DNA from: SZUA-365 sp034002405
GTDB taxonomy: Bacteria > Bacteroidota > Ignavibacteria > SZUA-365
Assembly: GCA_034002405.1 (NCBI GenBank)
Contig: JAVFAS010000011.1
Span: 1-63,055, forward strand
Direction of reading: 5' to 3'
DNA length: 63,055 nucleotides
Shown one piece after another: positions 1 through 9,106 of this stretch; positions within the stretch are counted from its first letter, which is position 1, and every line of letters begins with the position of its first letter. A model generated the notes under the pieces. It saw nothing but the letters and a program-made list of their open reading frames with translations. It was not told the DNA's origin and made no database searches. A program made the position numbers and the translations under genes.

Positions 1-112
1 CGGCCAGTACGAATACGTGCTCAATGCCTCCGACCTGCCCAGTGGAATCTATCTCTACCGACTCGAAGCCAAGGACTTCGTCGACACCAAACGAATGGTC
101 GTCTCGAAGTAA
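1..112 (+). CDS. 3' end of a T9SS-exported protein (sorting domain only)
   Basis: An open frame enters from the left edge (first full codon at base 2) and stops with TAA at 110-112, leaving 36 residues. The peptide contains LPSGIYLYRL followed by KRMVVSK at the very end. This is the typical last part of a T9SS type A C-terminal sorting domain, which is cleaved after export across the outer membrane. The passenger part lies outside the window, so its function cannot be stated. The two following genes end in the same type of domain, so this is probably part of a run of secreted-protein genes. An intrinsic terminator follows 18 bases later. Confidence 0.85.
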   Translation, partial: GQYEYVLNASDLPSGIYLYRLEAKDFVDTKRMVVSK

Positions 113-130
113 GAACGATAAACCATGACG

Positions 131-167
131 GGACGGGGGGCACCAACGTGTCCCCCGTCCTTTGTTT
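131..167 (+). terminator. Intrinsic terminator after the partial T9SS gene
   Basis: A perfect 13-bp stem (131-143 paired with 148-160, one G-U pair) encloses a CAAC loop and is followed by TTTGTTT. The GC-rich stem with a U-rich tail directly behind a stop codon is a textbook Rho-independent terminator. Confidence 0.85.
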
Positions 168-184
168 CCACGGTTGTGATTCCG

Positions 185-213
185 TTGACCATCAAAATTC
201 CGACCTGCATGTT
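185..213 (+). promoter_or_regulatory. Possible promoter for the 447-residue T9SS protein
   Basis: TTGACC (185-190), a 17-base spacer and CATGTT (208-213) lie between the terminator and the start at 234. The -35 is good but the -10 is weak. Assigned by pattern only. Confidence 0.35.
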
Positions 214-233
214 TTGTTTCACCTGAAGCAAGG

Positions 234-1577
234 ATGAATGTCATGAACGGTTTCCGTCGGAGCATCCGTTTCCTCCAGTGGATCGTGCTGCCCGTATGTA
301 TGCTGTTCTCCGGAGCAGGAGAGATGGCCGCGCAACGCACGATCCTTTCCTCCTTGGATCAGAGCCGACCTTCTCCTGCCGCGGAACCCGCGTTTTCGTG
401 CAGTATCGAAACAAATGTGACCAATCCTCCGGCGGACATCACCATCTCCTGGGATTCCACACGGGCACGGTACGAGGGCATGGACGACGGCATCATCGTG
501 ACAGCGTTGATTCGAAACGTCGGAACAGCTACCGCGAATCGTTCGCGGGCCACCTTGTTGCTTCCCGAGCAGGTCGTGCTGGAAGAAGGTGAAACCGCGA
601 TCAAACTGACCGATCCCGTGGACCTCCCATCGCAAATGTCCGCATCGGTCAGCTGGAGGGTACGCCTGATGCCGCAAACCTGTCAACGCACGGAGACGAC
701 CTTCGAGGTCATCGTCACCGCGGAGAACGCGGAACCGGCGCACTGTGCCCTCCGCGTGATCATCGATGAACGTCCGTGCATCATGCGATTGGATGTGCCG
801 GATGATATCATTGGCGTAACGGGACAGATCATCACCGTGCCGGTGTTGTTTCATAGCATATCTTCGGATCCGATTCACCGCTATCGGCTGATGCTGAAAT
901 TCGATCCCACACTGCTTCGCTTCCTCGATGTTGTCAGCGTCGGGACGCGCACCGGGAATGGTTGGAGCGGACCACACGCCGAGCTGCTTGCGAGCGACGG
1001 CGCGTCCTCCCCGGATGTGCTTCTGCTCGAGGATGTCGCCACGACCTCGAGCGCGTGGATCGCCTTTCGCGAGACAGGAGTGCTGGTGTCTCTCCGTTTC
1101 GAAGTCGCCTTCGATCCCGTGTTTCGGAGCACGGGCGACAACGGTCATGTGACGCAGGCAGCCTTCGAATTTGAACAAGACCGTATGACATCGTCCGGGC
1201 GTCACATCGTGTTGGCGTTCAATTCCGCGATCGAAGACCAGTACTCCAGCATCTCGACGATGCTGACGCGAGGGACGGTCACGGTGACCAGCCCCTGTGC
1301 GTGGCCATTGCAATCGACAGCATCACTCACGGGGAATCATCCCAATCCCTTCAACCCGTCGACAACCGTTCGCTACGAACTTCTTCGGGACACGGAAGTC
1401 CGGATCGTTGTCCTCGATATGTTTGGCCGGGAGCTTCGTGTTCTCGAGGAGGGAGTACGGATGGCAGGACAGCACTCCGTCGTGTTTGATGCGAAAGATT
1501 TGCCGGGCGGGATGTATCTTTATCAGATGAGGACACCCTCCGGTGTGAATACGCGCCGGATGCTTCTCCTTCGCTGA
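234..1577 (+). CDS. T9SS-exported protein with one beta module and a cohesin-like domain
   Basis: A secreted 447-residue protein of unknown specific role. It starts with a signal peptide (basic n-region with FRR, hydrophobic core, AAQ near residue 34). Residues about 57-180 form a beta-rich module with an 'RNVGTATAN' segment. Residues about 186-340 resemble a cohesin-type fold (VPVLFHS, then a 'LKFDPTLLRFLDV' strand pattern). Residues about 366-447 are a T9SS type A sorting domain (NPFNPSTT, then LPGGMYLYQM, ending LLLR). An in-frame ATG at 243 fits the upstream AGGATGA ribosome site better and may be the true start. The protein is a short paralogue of the next gene, matching its fifth module, cohesin-like domain and sorting domain. 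This suggests duplication with repeat loss or gain. Confidence 0.85.
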   Translation: MNVMNGFRRSIRFLQWIVLPVCMLFSGAGEMAAQRTILSSLDQSRPSPAAEPAFSCSIETNVTNPPADITISWDSTRARYEGMDDGIIVTALIRNVGTATANRSRATLLLPEQVVLEEGETAIKLTDPVDLPSQMSASVSWRVRLMPQTCQRTETTFEVIVTAENAEPAHCALRVIIDERPCIMRLDVPDDIIGVTGQIITVPVLFHSISSDPIHRYRLMLKFDPTLLRFLDVVSVGTRTGNGWSGPHAELLASDGASSPDVLLLEDVATTSSAWIAFRETGVLVSLRFEVAFDPVFRSTGDNGHVTQAAFEFEQDRMTSSGRHIVLAFNSAIEDQYSSISTMLTRGTVTVTSPCAWPLQSTASLTGNHPNPFNPSTTVRYELLRDTEVRIVVLDMFGRELRVLEEGVRMAGQHSVVFDAKDLPGGMYLYQMRTPSGVNTRRMLLLR

Positions 1578-1595
1578 GAAACAACCCCTCCGGAA

Positions 1596-4355
1596 GTGAG
1601 GTTCGTGCCGACGCAACGCTCGAATATCATGCACGCGATCCTGTTGCTGCTTCTGCTTGCAGTAACGGCGGAGTCGTGGGCGCAGGAGCCGGGCGTGCTG
1701 CGTTGCTCGCTGCACGGCCCGGATACGATCCGCTTTGTCGACGACCACTACCTTCCGTCAAGCTTCGCGCTCGATATTACCGTGCGGAATACCGGGACGC
1801 AGGATCTGACACAGATCCGGGTGTTTATTCTGTCCAGCCAACGATTCACCCTGCTCTCTCCGGCGTCCGTTACTATCGACAGCCTTCGTGCGGGTGAGTC
1901 CATCGACCTGACAGGGGATGCATCCTTTCATCTGCAACCGATCGCGGCCGATCGCGACGAGACGGATACAGTGCGGGTGTTCGTTTCCAAGGGTACGGAG
2001 ATTGCCAGCTGCCTCCTGCCCGTCCACATCGAAAGGGAACGACGTCCGCGCCTCGAGCTCACCTGTCTGACACCCGACGCGCTGCGTTTCGACGAACTCC
2101 TCAACGATTACGTGCCAAACCCCTTTCCCGTCACGACGATACTCCGGAATACGGGCGATGGGCCCGCGTCCGACTGTCGCATCGATTTCACGGGGCCGGC
2201 GCGCATCAGTCCGGCGGATGGTTTTACATCGATCGCGGTGGGTCGGCTCGACGCCGGCCGGGAATTCGAGTACCTCTGGTGGATGCAGCCGAGGCGACGA
2301 GATACGGGCGGAAACGAGACCGTGCGTTTTGATGCACACGGCCGCGGTGGGATTGGCGGGCGTATTGTCACCACCACCTGTTCAAATACCCTGTTCATTC
2401 CCGCGGTCCGCGCCGCCGAATATACGTGTACGTTGGAGATCGATGCCGTGCGGTATGACGGCAGCGGGAAACAGTATGCACCGGATCCGTTCATGGTGCG
2501 TGCACGGGTAACGAATATCGGACAGGGCATCGCCGAAGGGTTGCGCATGCATACCGTCCTCGAGGACGGCCTGTTTTTCGCCCCGGGACAGTCCGCGATC
2601 GACACGATCGCGGGAACGCTGCTGCCGGGTCAGTCACTCGGACCGTTCGTGAAATCCGTGCGTCCACTGTGGAGCCGCGGTGGGGACACGTTGCGCATCA
2701 TGGTGATGTTTATCGACCGTTTCGGCAACACCGCGGCGTGCGAAGGACGGATGTGGATCCCACCGGCGGAGTCACCGTCGCTGACGGTAGACTGTGCGAG
2801 CGAATTGGACACCCTTGTCCTGGATCCACGGACGGGCAGTTATCTGCAGTCGCAGTTCACGCTGCATGCGCGGATCGCGAATACCGGAGAAGACCCCGTT
2901 TTCAATGTCGCACTTCATGCATTTCCCGATCCGGACGGGGTGCTCATCATCGATCCACGTGATCGCGAGCGGCGGATCTCTTCCGCGCTGAGCCCCACGG
3001 ATGGCATGCGCGCGGCGTCGTGGACCGTGCGTTCGACCCCGTCCACCATCGACCGGGTCGTGCGCCTTCACGTCCTCGGTGTCGGCCAACTGGCTGACGG
3101 TCAGTATGTTCCGCTCGTCCATTGCGATATTCCTGTTTTTGTTCCGCACGTTGGAGAGCCACAGTTGCACTGTGACCTTTCCACGAGCGTGACGGATGCG
3201 GGAGGAGACATGATCGTGGACTTCGATACGGTGCGGGCTGACTATGAGGGGGAACCGAGCAATTTCGGAGCGTACACCGTCTTTACCATCGCGGCCCGCG
3301 TCACCAATACCGGGACCGCGGTCGCCTCGAATGTCAGTGCTTCCCTGATGCTGCCGGCGCGACTCGTATTGGAAGAGGGGGAGATGATCACCAAGACGAC
3401 GACGCCGGCTGAAATTCCAATTGGTGGAGAAGGTTATGTCTCGTGGACCGTACATGCCCGGCATGCGGACACGGATACGACCGTGACGGTGGAAATGGTC
3501 GTGAGCGAACGCCAGACAGCACCAGTGCAATGCGCCATGGATCTGGGCATCACCGAAGCTCTTCACGTCGTATCGGTGACGATTCCGAGGGATTTGACCG
3601 GTGTGTCGGGAGGAGTTTTCAACGTCCCGGTGATCATCGGACCCAGTGAAGGGGTGGAACCGGGCGCCTACCAGCTGCTCGTGCGCTTCGATCCGAGCGT
3701 GCTGCGTTTTCGTGGCGCAACCGGGGACGGGACGCTCACGGCCTACAACTGGCGCCATCTCGACGCGCGCGTGCTCGACGAACGACCATTCGGTACCCCG
3801 TCGGTGCTTGTCATTTCGGATTCCACGTTGTTCACTCCTACGCCACGGAATGAACCGGCCCCGCTCGTCCGTCTGCAGTTCGATGTCATCGACCGCGGCG
3901 GTGCTCCGCATGAGGCCGACTACATCGTCCGTACGGCACTGGAATTTATTCGGTATCCGTCCATGATGGCCGACGGCACCGTGATCACTCCCTACATCCG
4001 ACCGCACGCAACCGCGACCGGCCGAAAGCTCACCCCACTGTTTCGCGATGGAGAGGCGATACTCTCCGGCGGTTGCGTGTTTCCGCTCAATGCATCGGCG
4101 CGGCTGTATCCGGGACGTCCGAATCCATTCAATCCCATCACGGATATTCCATTCCATGTGTCCGAAGCATCACCGTATCGTCTTGTGCTCCTCGACGGAC
4201 ATGGTCGCGTGCTTCGCGTGATCGCGGAGGGAATCGCGGATGCGGGTGAGCACCATGTACGATTGCACGCGGACGATTTGCCGAGCGGTGTGTACTTCTG
4301 CCGGCTCGAAATCGCCGGGATTCATCGCGTCCAGCGGCTTGTCCTGGTGAAGTGA
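1596..4355 (+). CDS. Large T9SS-exported protein with five beta modules and a cohesin-like domain
   Basis: A secreted 919-residue protein. The GTG start gives a signal peptide with arginines in the n-region, followed by a run of leucines and SWAQ at about residue 30. An ATG at 1629 is an alternative start. Five divergent modules begin near residues 35, 152, 275, 395 and 522. Each opens with an L-x-C pattern, then an acidic stretch, then a 'NTG' turn (VRNTGT, LRNTGD, VTNIGQ, IANTGE, VTNTGT). This recalls CARDB-like or DUF11-like surface repeats. A cohesin-like domain follows at about 658-830 and a T9SS sorting domain (NPFNPITD ... LPSGVYFCRL) at about 840-919. The gene begins 18 bases after its shorter paralogue stops, so the two are probably cotranscribed. 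The ligand is unknown. Confidence 0.85.
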   Translation: MRFVPTQRSNIMHAILLLLLLAVTAESWAQEPGVLRCSLHGPDTIRFVDDHYLPSSFALDITVRNTGTQDLTQIRVFILSSQRFTLLSPASVTIDSLRAGESIDLTGDASFHLQPIAADRDETDTVRVFVSKGTEIASCLLPVHIERERRPRLELTCLTPDALRFDELLNDYVPNPFPVTTILRNTGDGPASDCRIDFTGPARISPADGFTSIAVGRLDAGREFEYLWWMQPRRRDTGGNETVRFDAHGRGGIGGRIVTTTCSNTLFIPAVRAAEYTCTLEIDAVRYDGSGKQYAPDPFMVRARVTNIGQGIAEGLRMHTVLEDGLFFAPGQSAIDTIAGTLLPGQSLGPFVKSVRPLWSRGGDTLRIMVMFIDRFGNTAACEGRMWIPPAESPSLTVDCASELDTLVLDPRTGSYLQSQFTLHARIANTGEDPVFNVALHAFPDPDGVLIIDPRDRERRISSALSPTDGMRAASWTVRSTPSTIDRVVRLHVLGVGQLADGQYVPLVHCDIPVFVPHVGEPQLHCDLSTSVTDAGGDMIVDFDTVRADYEGEPSNFGAYTVFTIAARVTNTGTAVASNVSASLMLPARLVLEEGEMITKTTTPAEIPIGGEGYVSWTVHARHADTDTTVTVEMVVSERQTAPVQCAMDLGITEALHVVSVTIPRDLTGVSGGVFNVPVIIGPSEGVEPGAYQLLVRFDPSVLRFRGATGDGTLTAYNWRHLDARVLDERPFGTPSVLVISDSTLFTPTPRNEPAPLVRLQFDVIDRGGAPHEADYIVRTALEFIRYPSMMADGTVITPYIRPHATATGRKLTPLFRDGEAILSGGCVFPLNASARLYPGRPNPFNPITDIPFHVSEASPYRLVLLDGHGRVLRVIAEGIADAGEHHVRLHADDLPSGVYFCRLEIAGIHRVQRLVLVK

Positions 4356-4390
4356 CAGCGACGGAAATGCAGGTTGTCTGGCGGAAATGG

Positions 4391-4420
4391 AAAGGCCGGT
4401 GCGCATGCACCGGCCTTTCT
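4391..4420 (+). terminator. Bidirectional terminator between convergent genes
   Basis: A perfect 12-bp stem, 4391-4402 with 4407-4418, closes on a GCAT loop. It has A residues at the left edge and T residues at the right edge, so it can terminate transcription in both directions. It lies between the T9SS gene (+) and the DUF3467 gene (-). Confidence 0.85.
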
Positions 4421-4459
4421 GATACCACTGGGAGGGAACTGATCGCGCGTCCCGCGTGC

Positions 4460-4783
4460 TTAGTGCATGACGCCAGACGGTGGCGTGCCGGTGAACATTT
4501 GTCCGGGATCCTGCGAAATCTTGATCTCGCCGAATTTCCGTTCGAACTTCTCGATGTTGTCACGCAGCGCGTTCAGCAGCAGCTTGGCATGGACCGGTGT
4601 CATCACGATCCGCGCATGGACTTTCGCTTTCGGCACCCCGGGAAGAATGCGGGTGAAGTCGATCACGAACTCCGCGTTGGAGTGCGTGATGATCGCGAGA
4701 TTCGAATAAATTCCCTCCGCTTCCCGCTCACCGAGTTCGATATTGACCTGTTGGTTTTTCAATTCCGGGACGTTGTCGCTCAT
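4460..4783 (-). CDS. DUF3467 family protein
   Basis: A 107-residue protein that matches the DUF3467 family along its whole length. The signature runs from AEGIYSNLAII through AEFVIDF to LPGVPKAKV and AKLLLNAL. The family is widespread and short, and its biochemical function is not established. There is no signal peptide, so the protein is predicted to be cytoplasmic. It is the last gene of a minus-strand pair, 55 bases downstream of the TPR protein gene, and shares the bidirectional terminator at 4391-4420. Confidence 0.85.
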   Translation of the reverse strand: MSDNVPELKNQQVNIELGEREAEGIYSNLAIITHSNAEFVIDFTRILPGVPKAKVHARIVMTPVHAKLLLNALRDNIEKFERKFGEIKISQDPGQMFTGTPPSGVMH

Positions 4784-4838
4784 GGTTTCTCCAGTGGTGC
4801 GTTCTGTTCGTGGGGGACGGGTGATGCGAATCTACCCG

Positions 4839-6014
4839 TTATTTTCGAAGCTCGTCAGCCTTTTTATAGGCGTCTCCCGCTTCCTTGGTCATGCCTGCCG
4901 TGGCGTACACCCGGCCCGCGAGATCCCAGTTGGCGGCGTTGTTGGGTTCGATCTCGCAGAGATGCTGGACGTGCGGGACGGCCTTGGACACAATGGATTT
5001 GTAATCCGCCGCGGGCGCGTCGGGGTTTTCGTTGTTCTTGTCGCGCACGCTGATTCCCCAGCGCAGATACGCAACGGAGAGATTGTAGAGCACGCTGGTG
5101 TTCTTCGGCTCGAGCGTGGATGCGCGCTCGAGGTACTTGGCGGCCTCTTCGAATTTGCTGACCTGCAGCAGTGCCGTACCGGCGGCATACTGCGCCGAGA
5201 CCTCTCCGCTGTTTTTCTCCGCGTAATTCTGGAATTTCGTGACGGCCTCGGTTACGCGATTCGCCGCGATATAGGTGTTCAGCAGCTCGTTGTTCAACTC
5301 GGTGTTGTCCGGAAAATCCGCCGTCGCGCGATTGAGCAGGTCGATGGCCTCGGTGTATTTCCGATTCGCCTCATCGGTGTTTCCCGCGTCCTTGAGATTG
5401 CCTGCCTCGCGCGTGAGCATTTGTCCGCGTGCGCTGTAGGCCTCGGCCGTGGGATTCCGCTTGATTTGTTCCTGTAACGGAGCCGCGGCGGCATCGAGTT
5501 GATCCATTCCCATATACGCGTAGGCCAGATACACATAGGCATTGTACTTTGCCGAACTGTCGGGCTGCAGCTTCGTCGCTGCCTCGAACGCCTCGGCCGC
5601 TTCGGCGTACAGCGCCTGATCCTTTTTGATCTGCGCTTTCTTCATCGTGTTGGCGCCATGATTGAACGCCTGTCCCCAGTACGCGATACGGTACTGGTTG
5701 ATGTCCTCGGTCACCTTCCCGCCAAGACTCTGGGCCTTGGTCCAGGATTCCTGCAGTTTCGCGTACTGCTTCTTCTCCGCATGGACATGGCCCAGCCAGT
5801 ACCACCCCTCCGCGCTGTTGGGCTTTTCCACCGTCTCCTTCGTGAAGGCTTCGAGCGCCTTGTCGAGTTTGTCCGCGCTCTTGCTCTGCTGATACTGCTG
5901 CAGATAGAGTTTTCCGCTGGTGATATTCGGCGATGAGCACTGAAATCCCATCGTCGCCATGCCGACGAGCGCGATGGCGAGCAGAGCGACGCGGGACAAT
6001 GCAATGTGTTTCAT
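4839..6014 (-). CDS. Exported TPR-repeat protein, possible lipoprotein
   Basis: A 391-residue protein with an N-terminal signal sequence and a cysteine in GFQCSSP at about residue 26. The residues before that cysteine do not fit a strict lipobox, so lipid attachment is uncertain. The rest is a series of tetratricopeptide repeats (for example SAEGWYWLGHVHAEKKQYAK and TSVLYNLSVAYLRWG), which usually hold protein partners. Ribosome site GAGGAT lies just before the ATG. It is divergent from rel, with a 411-base spacer, and upstream of the DUF3467 gene. The partner is unknown. Confidence 0.75.
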   Translation of the reverse strand: MKHIALSRVALLAIALVGMATMGFQCSSPNITSGKLYLQQYQQSKSADKLDKALEAFTKETVEKPNSAEGWYWLGHVHAEKKQYAKLQESWTKAQSLGGKVTEDINQYRIAYWGQAFNHGANTMKKAQIKKDQALYAEAAEAFEAATKLQPDSSAKYNAYVYLAYAYMGMDQLDAAAAPLQEQIKRNPTAEAYSARGQMLTREAGNLKDAGNTDEANRKYTEAIDLLNRATADFPDNTELNNELLNTYIAANRVTEAVTKFQNYAEKNSGEVSAQYAAGTALLQVSKFEEAAKYLERASTLEPKNTSVLYNLSVAYLRWGISVRDKNNENPDAPAADYKSIVSKAVPHVQHLCEIEPNNAANWDLAGRVYATAGMTKEAGDAYKKADELRK

Positions 6015-6147
6015 GAGATCCTCGAAAGTGTATGGGCAATGAGAACGGTCCGTCGGTCGCCTGCCATCTCATGCGGCTGACGCGCGTGGGGCAGGAATGG
6101 AGAAAAGTAAAAAGAGACCGGGAATCGTGACATTCCCGCGAACTCGC

Positions 6148-6176
6148 AAAATATCCATACTTCCACGCAAAGGCAA
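6148..6176 (-). promoter_or_regulatory. Predicted promoter of the TPR protein gene
   Basis: On the minus strand TTGCCT (6176-6171), a 17-base spacer and TATTTT (6153-6148). Spacing is ideal and both boxes match the sigma-70 consensus at 4 of 6 positions. Confidence 0.4.
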
Positions 6177-6346
6177 GGCATGCGCGACGATCCCGCGGGT
6201 GTGCCGGTCCGGGGGGGCGCTTCGCCTCGCGGTTTCCGCTGTGCAGCTCGCCTCCCGAACAGCCCGCACGCGTGGGCGTCCCCTCGTCCCCGATACCGCG
6301 ACAGTCTAACTCTTGGTTTTCAAAGAACATGGACTCCATTTCATCC

Positions 6347-6375
6347 TTGACATTTCAGGGAATCCGCGCCATATT
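6347..6375 (+). promoter_or_regulatory. Predicted promoter of rel
   Basis: A perfect TTGACA (6347-6352), 17 bases and CATATT (6370-6375), 50 bases before the rel ATG. This is the strongest -35 box I found in the window. The -10 box resembles the TATATT boxes seen before greA and other genes here. Confidence 0.6.
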
Positions 6376-6425
6376 GACCATTTCGGTATCTGATTATCGG
6401 ATTTTATCGCGGCAGGTCAGACAAC

Positions 6426-8678
6426 ATGCTCGGAGGATTACGAAGATCGACGCGCCCCACGGCGGGCGGCGCCCCACGGCAGAAGCTCGAGGCGTTGCTT
6501 GCCGTCTGTCGCAGCAATCTCCACGCCGTGGACGAGGAACTGATCGCGCGTGCATTCGGCTTCATGCTGCAGGCGCACCGCGATCATCGTCGAAAATCCG
6601 GTGAGCCGTATTCCACCCACCCGTATGCGGTCGCGATGATTGTCGCCCAGGAGATTCCGCTTGACGATGTTTCGGTTGTCGCCGCGCTGCTGCATGATGT
6701 GATCGAGGATTGCGAGGAGTACGAGTACAAGGATATCAAGGAGGAATTTGGCGGGACGGTCGCGGACATCGTCGAAGGCGCGACGAAGATCTCGACTCTG
6801 CTCGTCAGCAAGGAAATCACCAAGGCGGAGAATTACCGGAAACTGATGGTGTCGATGATCAACGACATCCGCGTGATCCTGGTGAAATTCGCCGACCGTC
6901 TGCACAACATGCGGACACTGGAATTTGTCGGCGACCAGAAGCAGCAGCGCATCGCGCGCGAGACGCTCGAGATCTACGCGCCGCTCGCCCACCGTTTCGG
7001 ACTTGGCCGTATCAAATGGGAGCTCGAGGACCTTTCGTTCAAATATCTCTACCCCGAGGAGTACCGGAAGCTCAAAAGTCAGGTCGCGGTCAAACGCCGG
7101 GATCGCGAGGACTACATCGAGCGCTTTTGCGCGCCGCTTCGACGCGAGCTGGGCAAGGCCGGCATTGCGTTCGAAATGATCGGTCGGCCGAAGCATCTTT
7201 ACAGCATCTTCAAGAAGATGCAGGACCGCAACAAGACCTTCGACGAAATCTACGACCTGTTCGCGATACGCATCGTGCTCGACACCAAGGAAGAAAAGGA
7301 CTGCTATCTCGCGTACGCGATCACCTGCGAGGTGTACACGCCGATCCCGGAGCGCTACAAGAATTACATCGCGCTGCCGAAGCAGAACGGGTACAAGTCG
7401 ATCCACACGACGGTGCTGGGGCCGGATGGCAAGATGGTGGAGGTTCAGATCCGGACGCGCGAGATGCATGAAATCGCCGAAAAGGGAATCGCCGCGCACT
7501 GGGCATACAAGGAGAGCATCCCGAACAAGGCGACGGCATTCGAAAACTGGATCCGCTGGGTGCGCGAGATCCTGGAGAGTCCGCAACCGCCGACCTCCGA
7601 CGAGGAGGGTGCGCGGCAGTTGCTCGACAATTTCCAGCGCAATCTGTATCAGGAAGAAATCGTCGTCTTCACGCCAAAAGGGGATCTGATCGTGCTGCCG
7701 AACGGGTCGACACCGGTCGATTTTGCCTTCGAGATTCACTCCGAAGTGGGCTTGCACACCATCGGAGCAAAAGTAAACGGCCGCATCGTCCCGCTTGGCC
7801 GGAAGTTGCACAGCGGTGATCAGGTGGAAGTCATCACCTCGCGCAATCAGCATATCAGTCCGGACTGGGAACTCCAGGTGGTCACTCACAAGGCGAAGGC
7901 CGCGATCCGGCGCTTCGTCAATGAACAAACCAAGCAGGTGCTGCAGGACGGGCGGGACAAATGGGAACGGCGGGCGCGGAAATTGAAAATCGCCCTCGAT
8001 GACGAGCCGCTGATCAAGGCGGCACAGGTCCTGCGGTTTCCGAGTCTCTCGCTGATGCTCGTGGCGCTCGCGAAGGATGAGATCCGCGTCGACGATATCG
8101 TGAAAGCCGCGACGGCGCCGCCCGAGGTCCAGCACCCAACGCCCGAGCTGCCCCAACGTGACGCGCAGCAACTCTTCGAGGAATTCGCCGAGCGCGCACG
8201 CGGCGAGAAGGGCATGGTGATCCAGGGCGAAGCGACCGACATCCAGTATGAATTCGCCCGCTGTTGCAGTCCCCTTCCCGGCGACGAGGTGATTGGTTTC
8301 GTCACCCTCGGTCACGGAATCAAGATTCACCGACGCAGCTGCCGGAATATCCAGCGGTTGCAATTCGACACCAGCGACGGGAGCATGCGCGACCGTCTCG
8401 TCGAAATCGACTGGCCATCGAATGATTCCGCGGAATATCTCGGCGGTATCCGTGTCGAGGGCGAGGATCGGCCGGGCATTCTCAACGAGATCGCCCTCGC
8501 CGTGACGAGCTATCGAAACACCAACATCCGCAGTGTTAACATAGAGACAGAGAACACCATTTTCCGCGGCTCGGTCCTGGTCACCGTCACGAGTCTCGAG
8601 CACCTCGAGCGCTTGATCGAGCGTCTGAAAAAAGTCAAGGGCATCTCGACCGCCGAGCGGTATGTCGAGATGACGTAA
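6426..8678 (+). CDS. rel: Bifunctional (p)ppGpp synthetase/hydrolase, RelA/SpoT family
   Basis: Cytoplasmic stringent-response enzyme that makes (p)ppGpp from ATP and GDP/GTP and can hydrolyse it. All domains of a full-length Rel are present in 750 residues. The hydrolase HD domain keeps its metal residues (THPYAVA with H65, LLHDVIED with H90-D91, and FADRLHNMRTL). The synthetase domain spans about 240-360 (IYDLFAIRIV, NGYKSIHTTV, VEVQIRT). A TGS domain follows at about 411-473 (VFTPKGD). Next comes a cysteine motif (ARCCSPLPGDE) and a C-terminal ACT domain at about 670-748 (EGEDRPGILNEIA). Because both catalytic sites look intact, a bifunctional enzyme is likely. It heads a short plus-strand run with the HU-like and ruvX genes. 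Confidence 0.97.
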   Translation: MLGGLRRSTRPTAGGAPRQKLEALLAVCRSNLHAVDEELIARAFGFMLQAHRDHRRKSGEPYSTHPYAVAMIVAQEIPLDDVSVVAALLHDVIEDCEEYEYKDIKEEFGGTVADIVEGATKISTLLVSKEITKAENYRKLMVSMINDIRVILVKFADRLHNMRTLEFVGDQKQQRIARETLEIYAPLAHRFGLGRIKWELEDLSFKYLYPEEYRKLKSQVAVKRRDREDYIERFCAPLRRELGKAGIAFEMIGRPKHLYSIFKKMQDRNKTFDEIYDLFAIRIVLDTKEEKDCYLAYAITCEVYTPIPERYKNYIALPKQNGYKSIHTTVLGPDGKMVEVQIRTREMHEIAEKGIAAHWAYKESIPNKATAFENWIRWVREILESPQPPTSDEEGARQLLDNFQRNLYQEEIVVFTPKGDLIVLPNGSTPVDFAFEIHSEVGLHTIGAKVNGRIVPLGRKLHSGDQVEVITSRNQHISPDWELQVVTHKAKAAIRRFVNEQTKQVLQDGRDKWERRARKLKIALDDEPLIKAAQVLRFPSLSLMLVALAKDEIRVDDIVKAATAPPEVQHPTPELPQRDAQQLFEEFAERARGEKGMVIQGEATDIQYEFARCCSPLPGDEVIGFVTLGHGIKIHRRSCRNIQRLQFDTSDGSMRDRLVEIDWPSNDSAEYLGGIRVEGEDRPGILNEIALAVTSYRNTNIRSVNIETENTIFRGSVLVTVTSLEHLERLIERLKKVKGISTAERYVEMT

Positions 8679-8698
8679 ATCGCATTCGGAGTAATTGC

Positions 8699-9106
8699 AT
8701 GAAACACAAGATTCCCACACGCACGCGAAAGGATATTGCCCGCTCGGTCGCAGAACAATTGTCCATGAGAATCCAGGACGCCGACCACGTCGTCGATACC
8801 GTCCTCACGTCGATCCGGGATCTGCTCATGTCCGCCGATCCCGAGTTACGCCTCGAAGTCAGGGATTTTGGGGTGTTCGAGATCAAGCTGACCAAGGCCA
8901 AGCCACGTGCCCGCAATCCCAAGACGGGAGACAGCGTGTACGTTCCACCCCGGCGGAAAACACACTTCAAGCCAAGTAAAATGCTCAAACTTTTTCTCAC
9001 CGAGCCCCTGACCGCACAGGCGGAAGCGCGGCTGATCGAACGCGAATTGCAGGCGCAGCGCGGCGTTGGCGAGAAAACAAACGTTGCGGATCTCATTGTC
9101 CAGTAA
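8699..9106 (+). CDS. HU/IHF-family DNA-binding protein
   Basis: A 135-residue nucleoid-associated protein. Residues 1-95 follow the HU/IHF fold: two N-terminal helices (TRKDIARSVAEQLS), then the beta arms with the signature FGVFEIK and ARNPKTGDSVYVPPRRKTHFKPSK. The family binds and bends DNA as a dimer. The tail of about 30 residues beyond the usual 90-100 is unusual and rich in Ala, Arg and Glu. The start has a good GGAG ribosome site 8 bases upstream, 20 bases after rel. It overlaps the start of ruvX. Confidence 0.92.
   Translation: MKHKIPTRTRKDIARSVAEQLSMRIQDADHVVDTVLTSIRDLLMSADPELRLEVRDFGVFEIKLTKAKPRARNPKTGDSVYVPPRRKTHFKPSKMLKLFLTEPLTAQAEARLIERELQAQRGVGEKTNVADLIVQ

Larger units (their letters stand above)
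6015..6425. other. 411-base intergenic region between divergent TPR gene and rel
   Basis: It holds promoters for both flanking genes (6148-6176 minus, 6347-6375 plus) and an inverted repeat at 6119-6138 (CGGGAAT, 6-base loop, ATTCCCG). In the minus-strand transcript that hairpin sits just behind the predicted start and is followed after five bases by a T-rich stretch, so it could be a weak leader terminator or an operator. The GC-rich centre (about 6180-6310) contains no convincing small gene or RNA. Confidence 0.5.

Noticed and set aside
1..4355. Cellulosome locus because of cohesin-like domains
   Set aside because: No dockerin, cellulase or scaffoldin gene is present, and the likeness is only at fold-pattern level.
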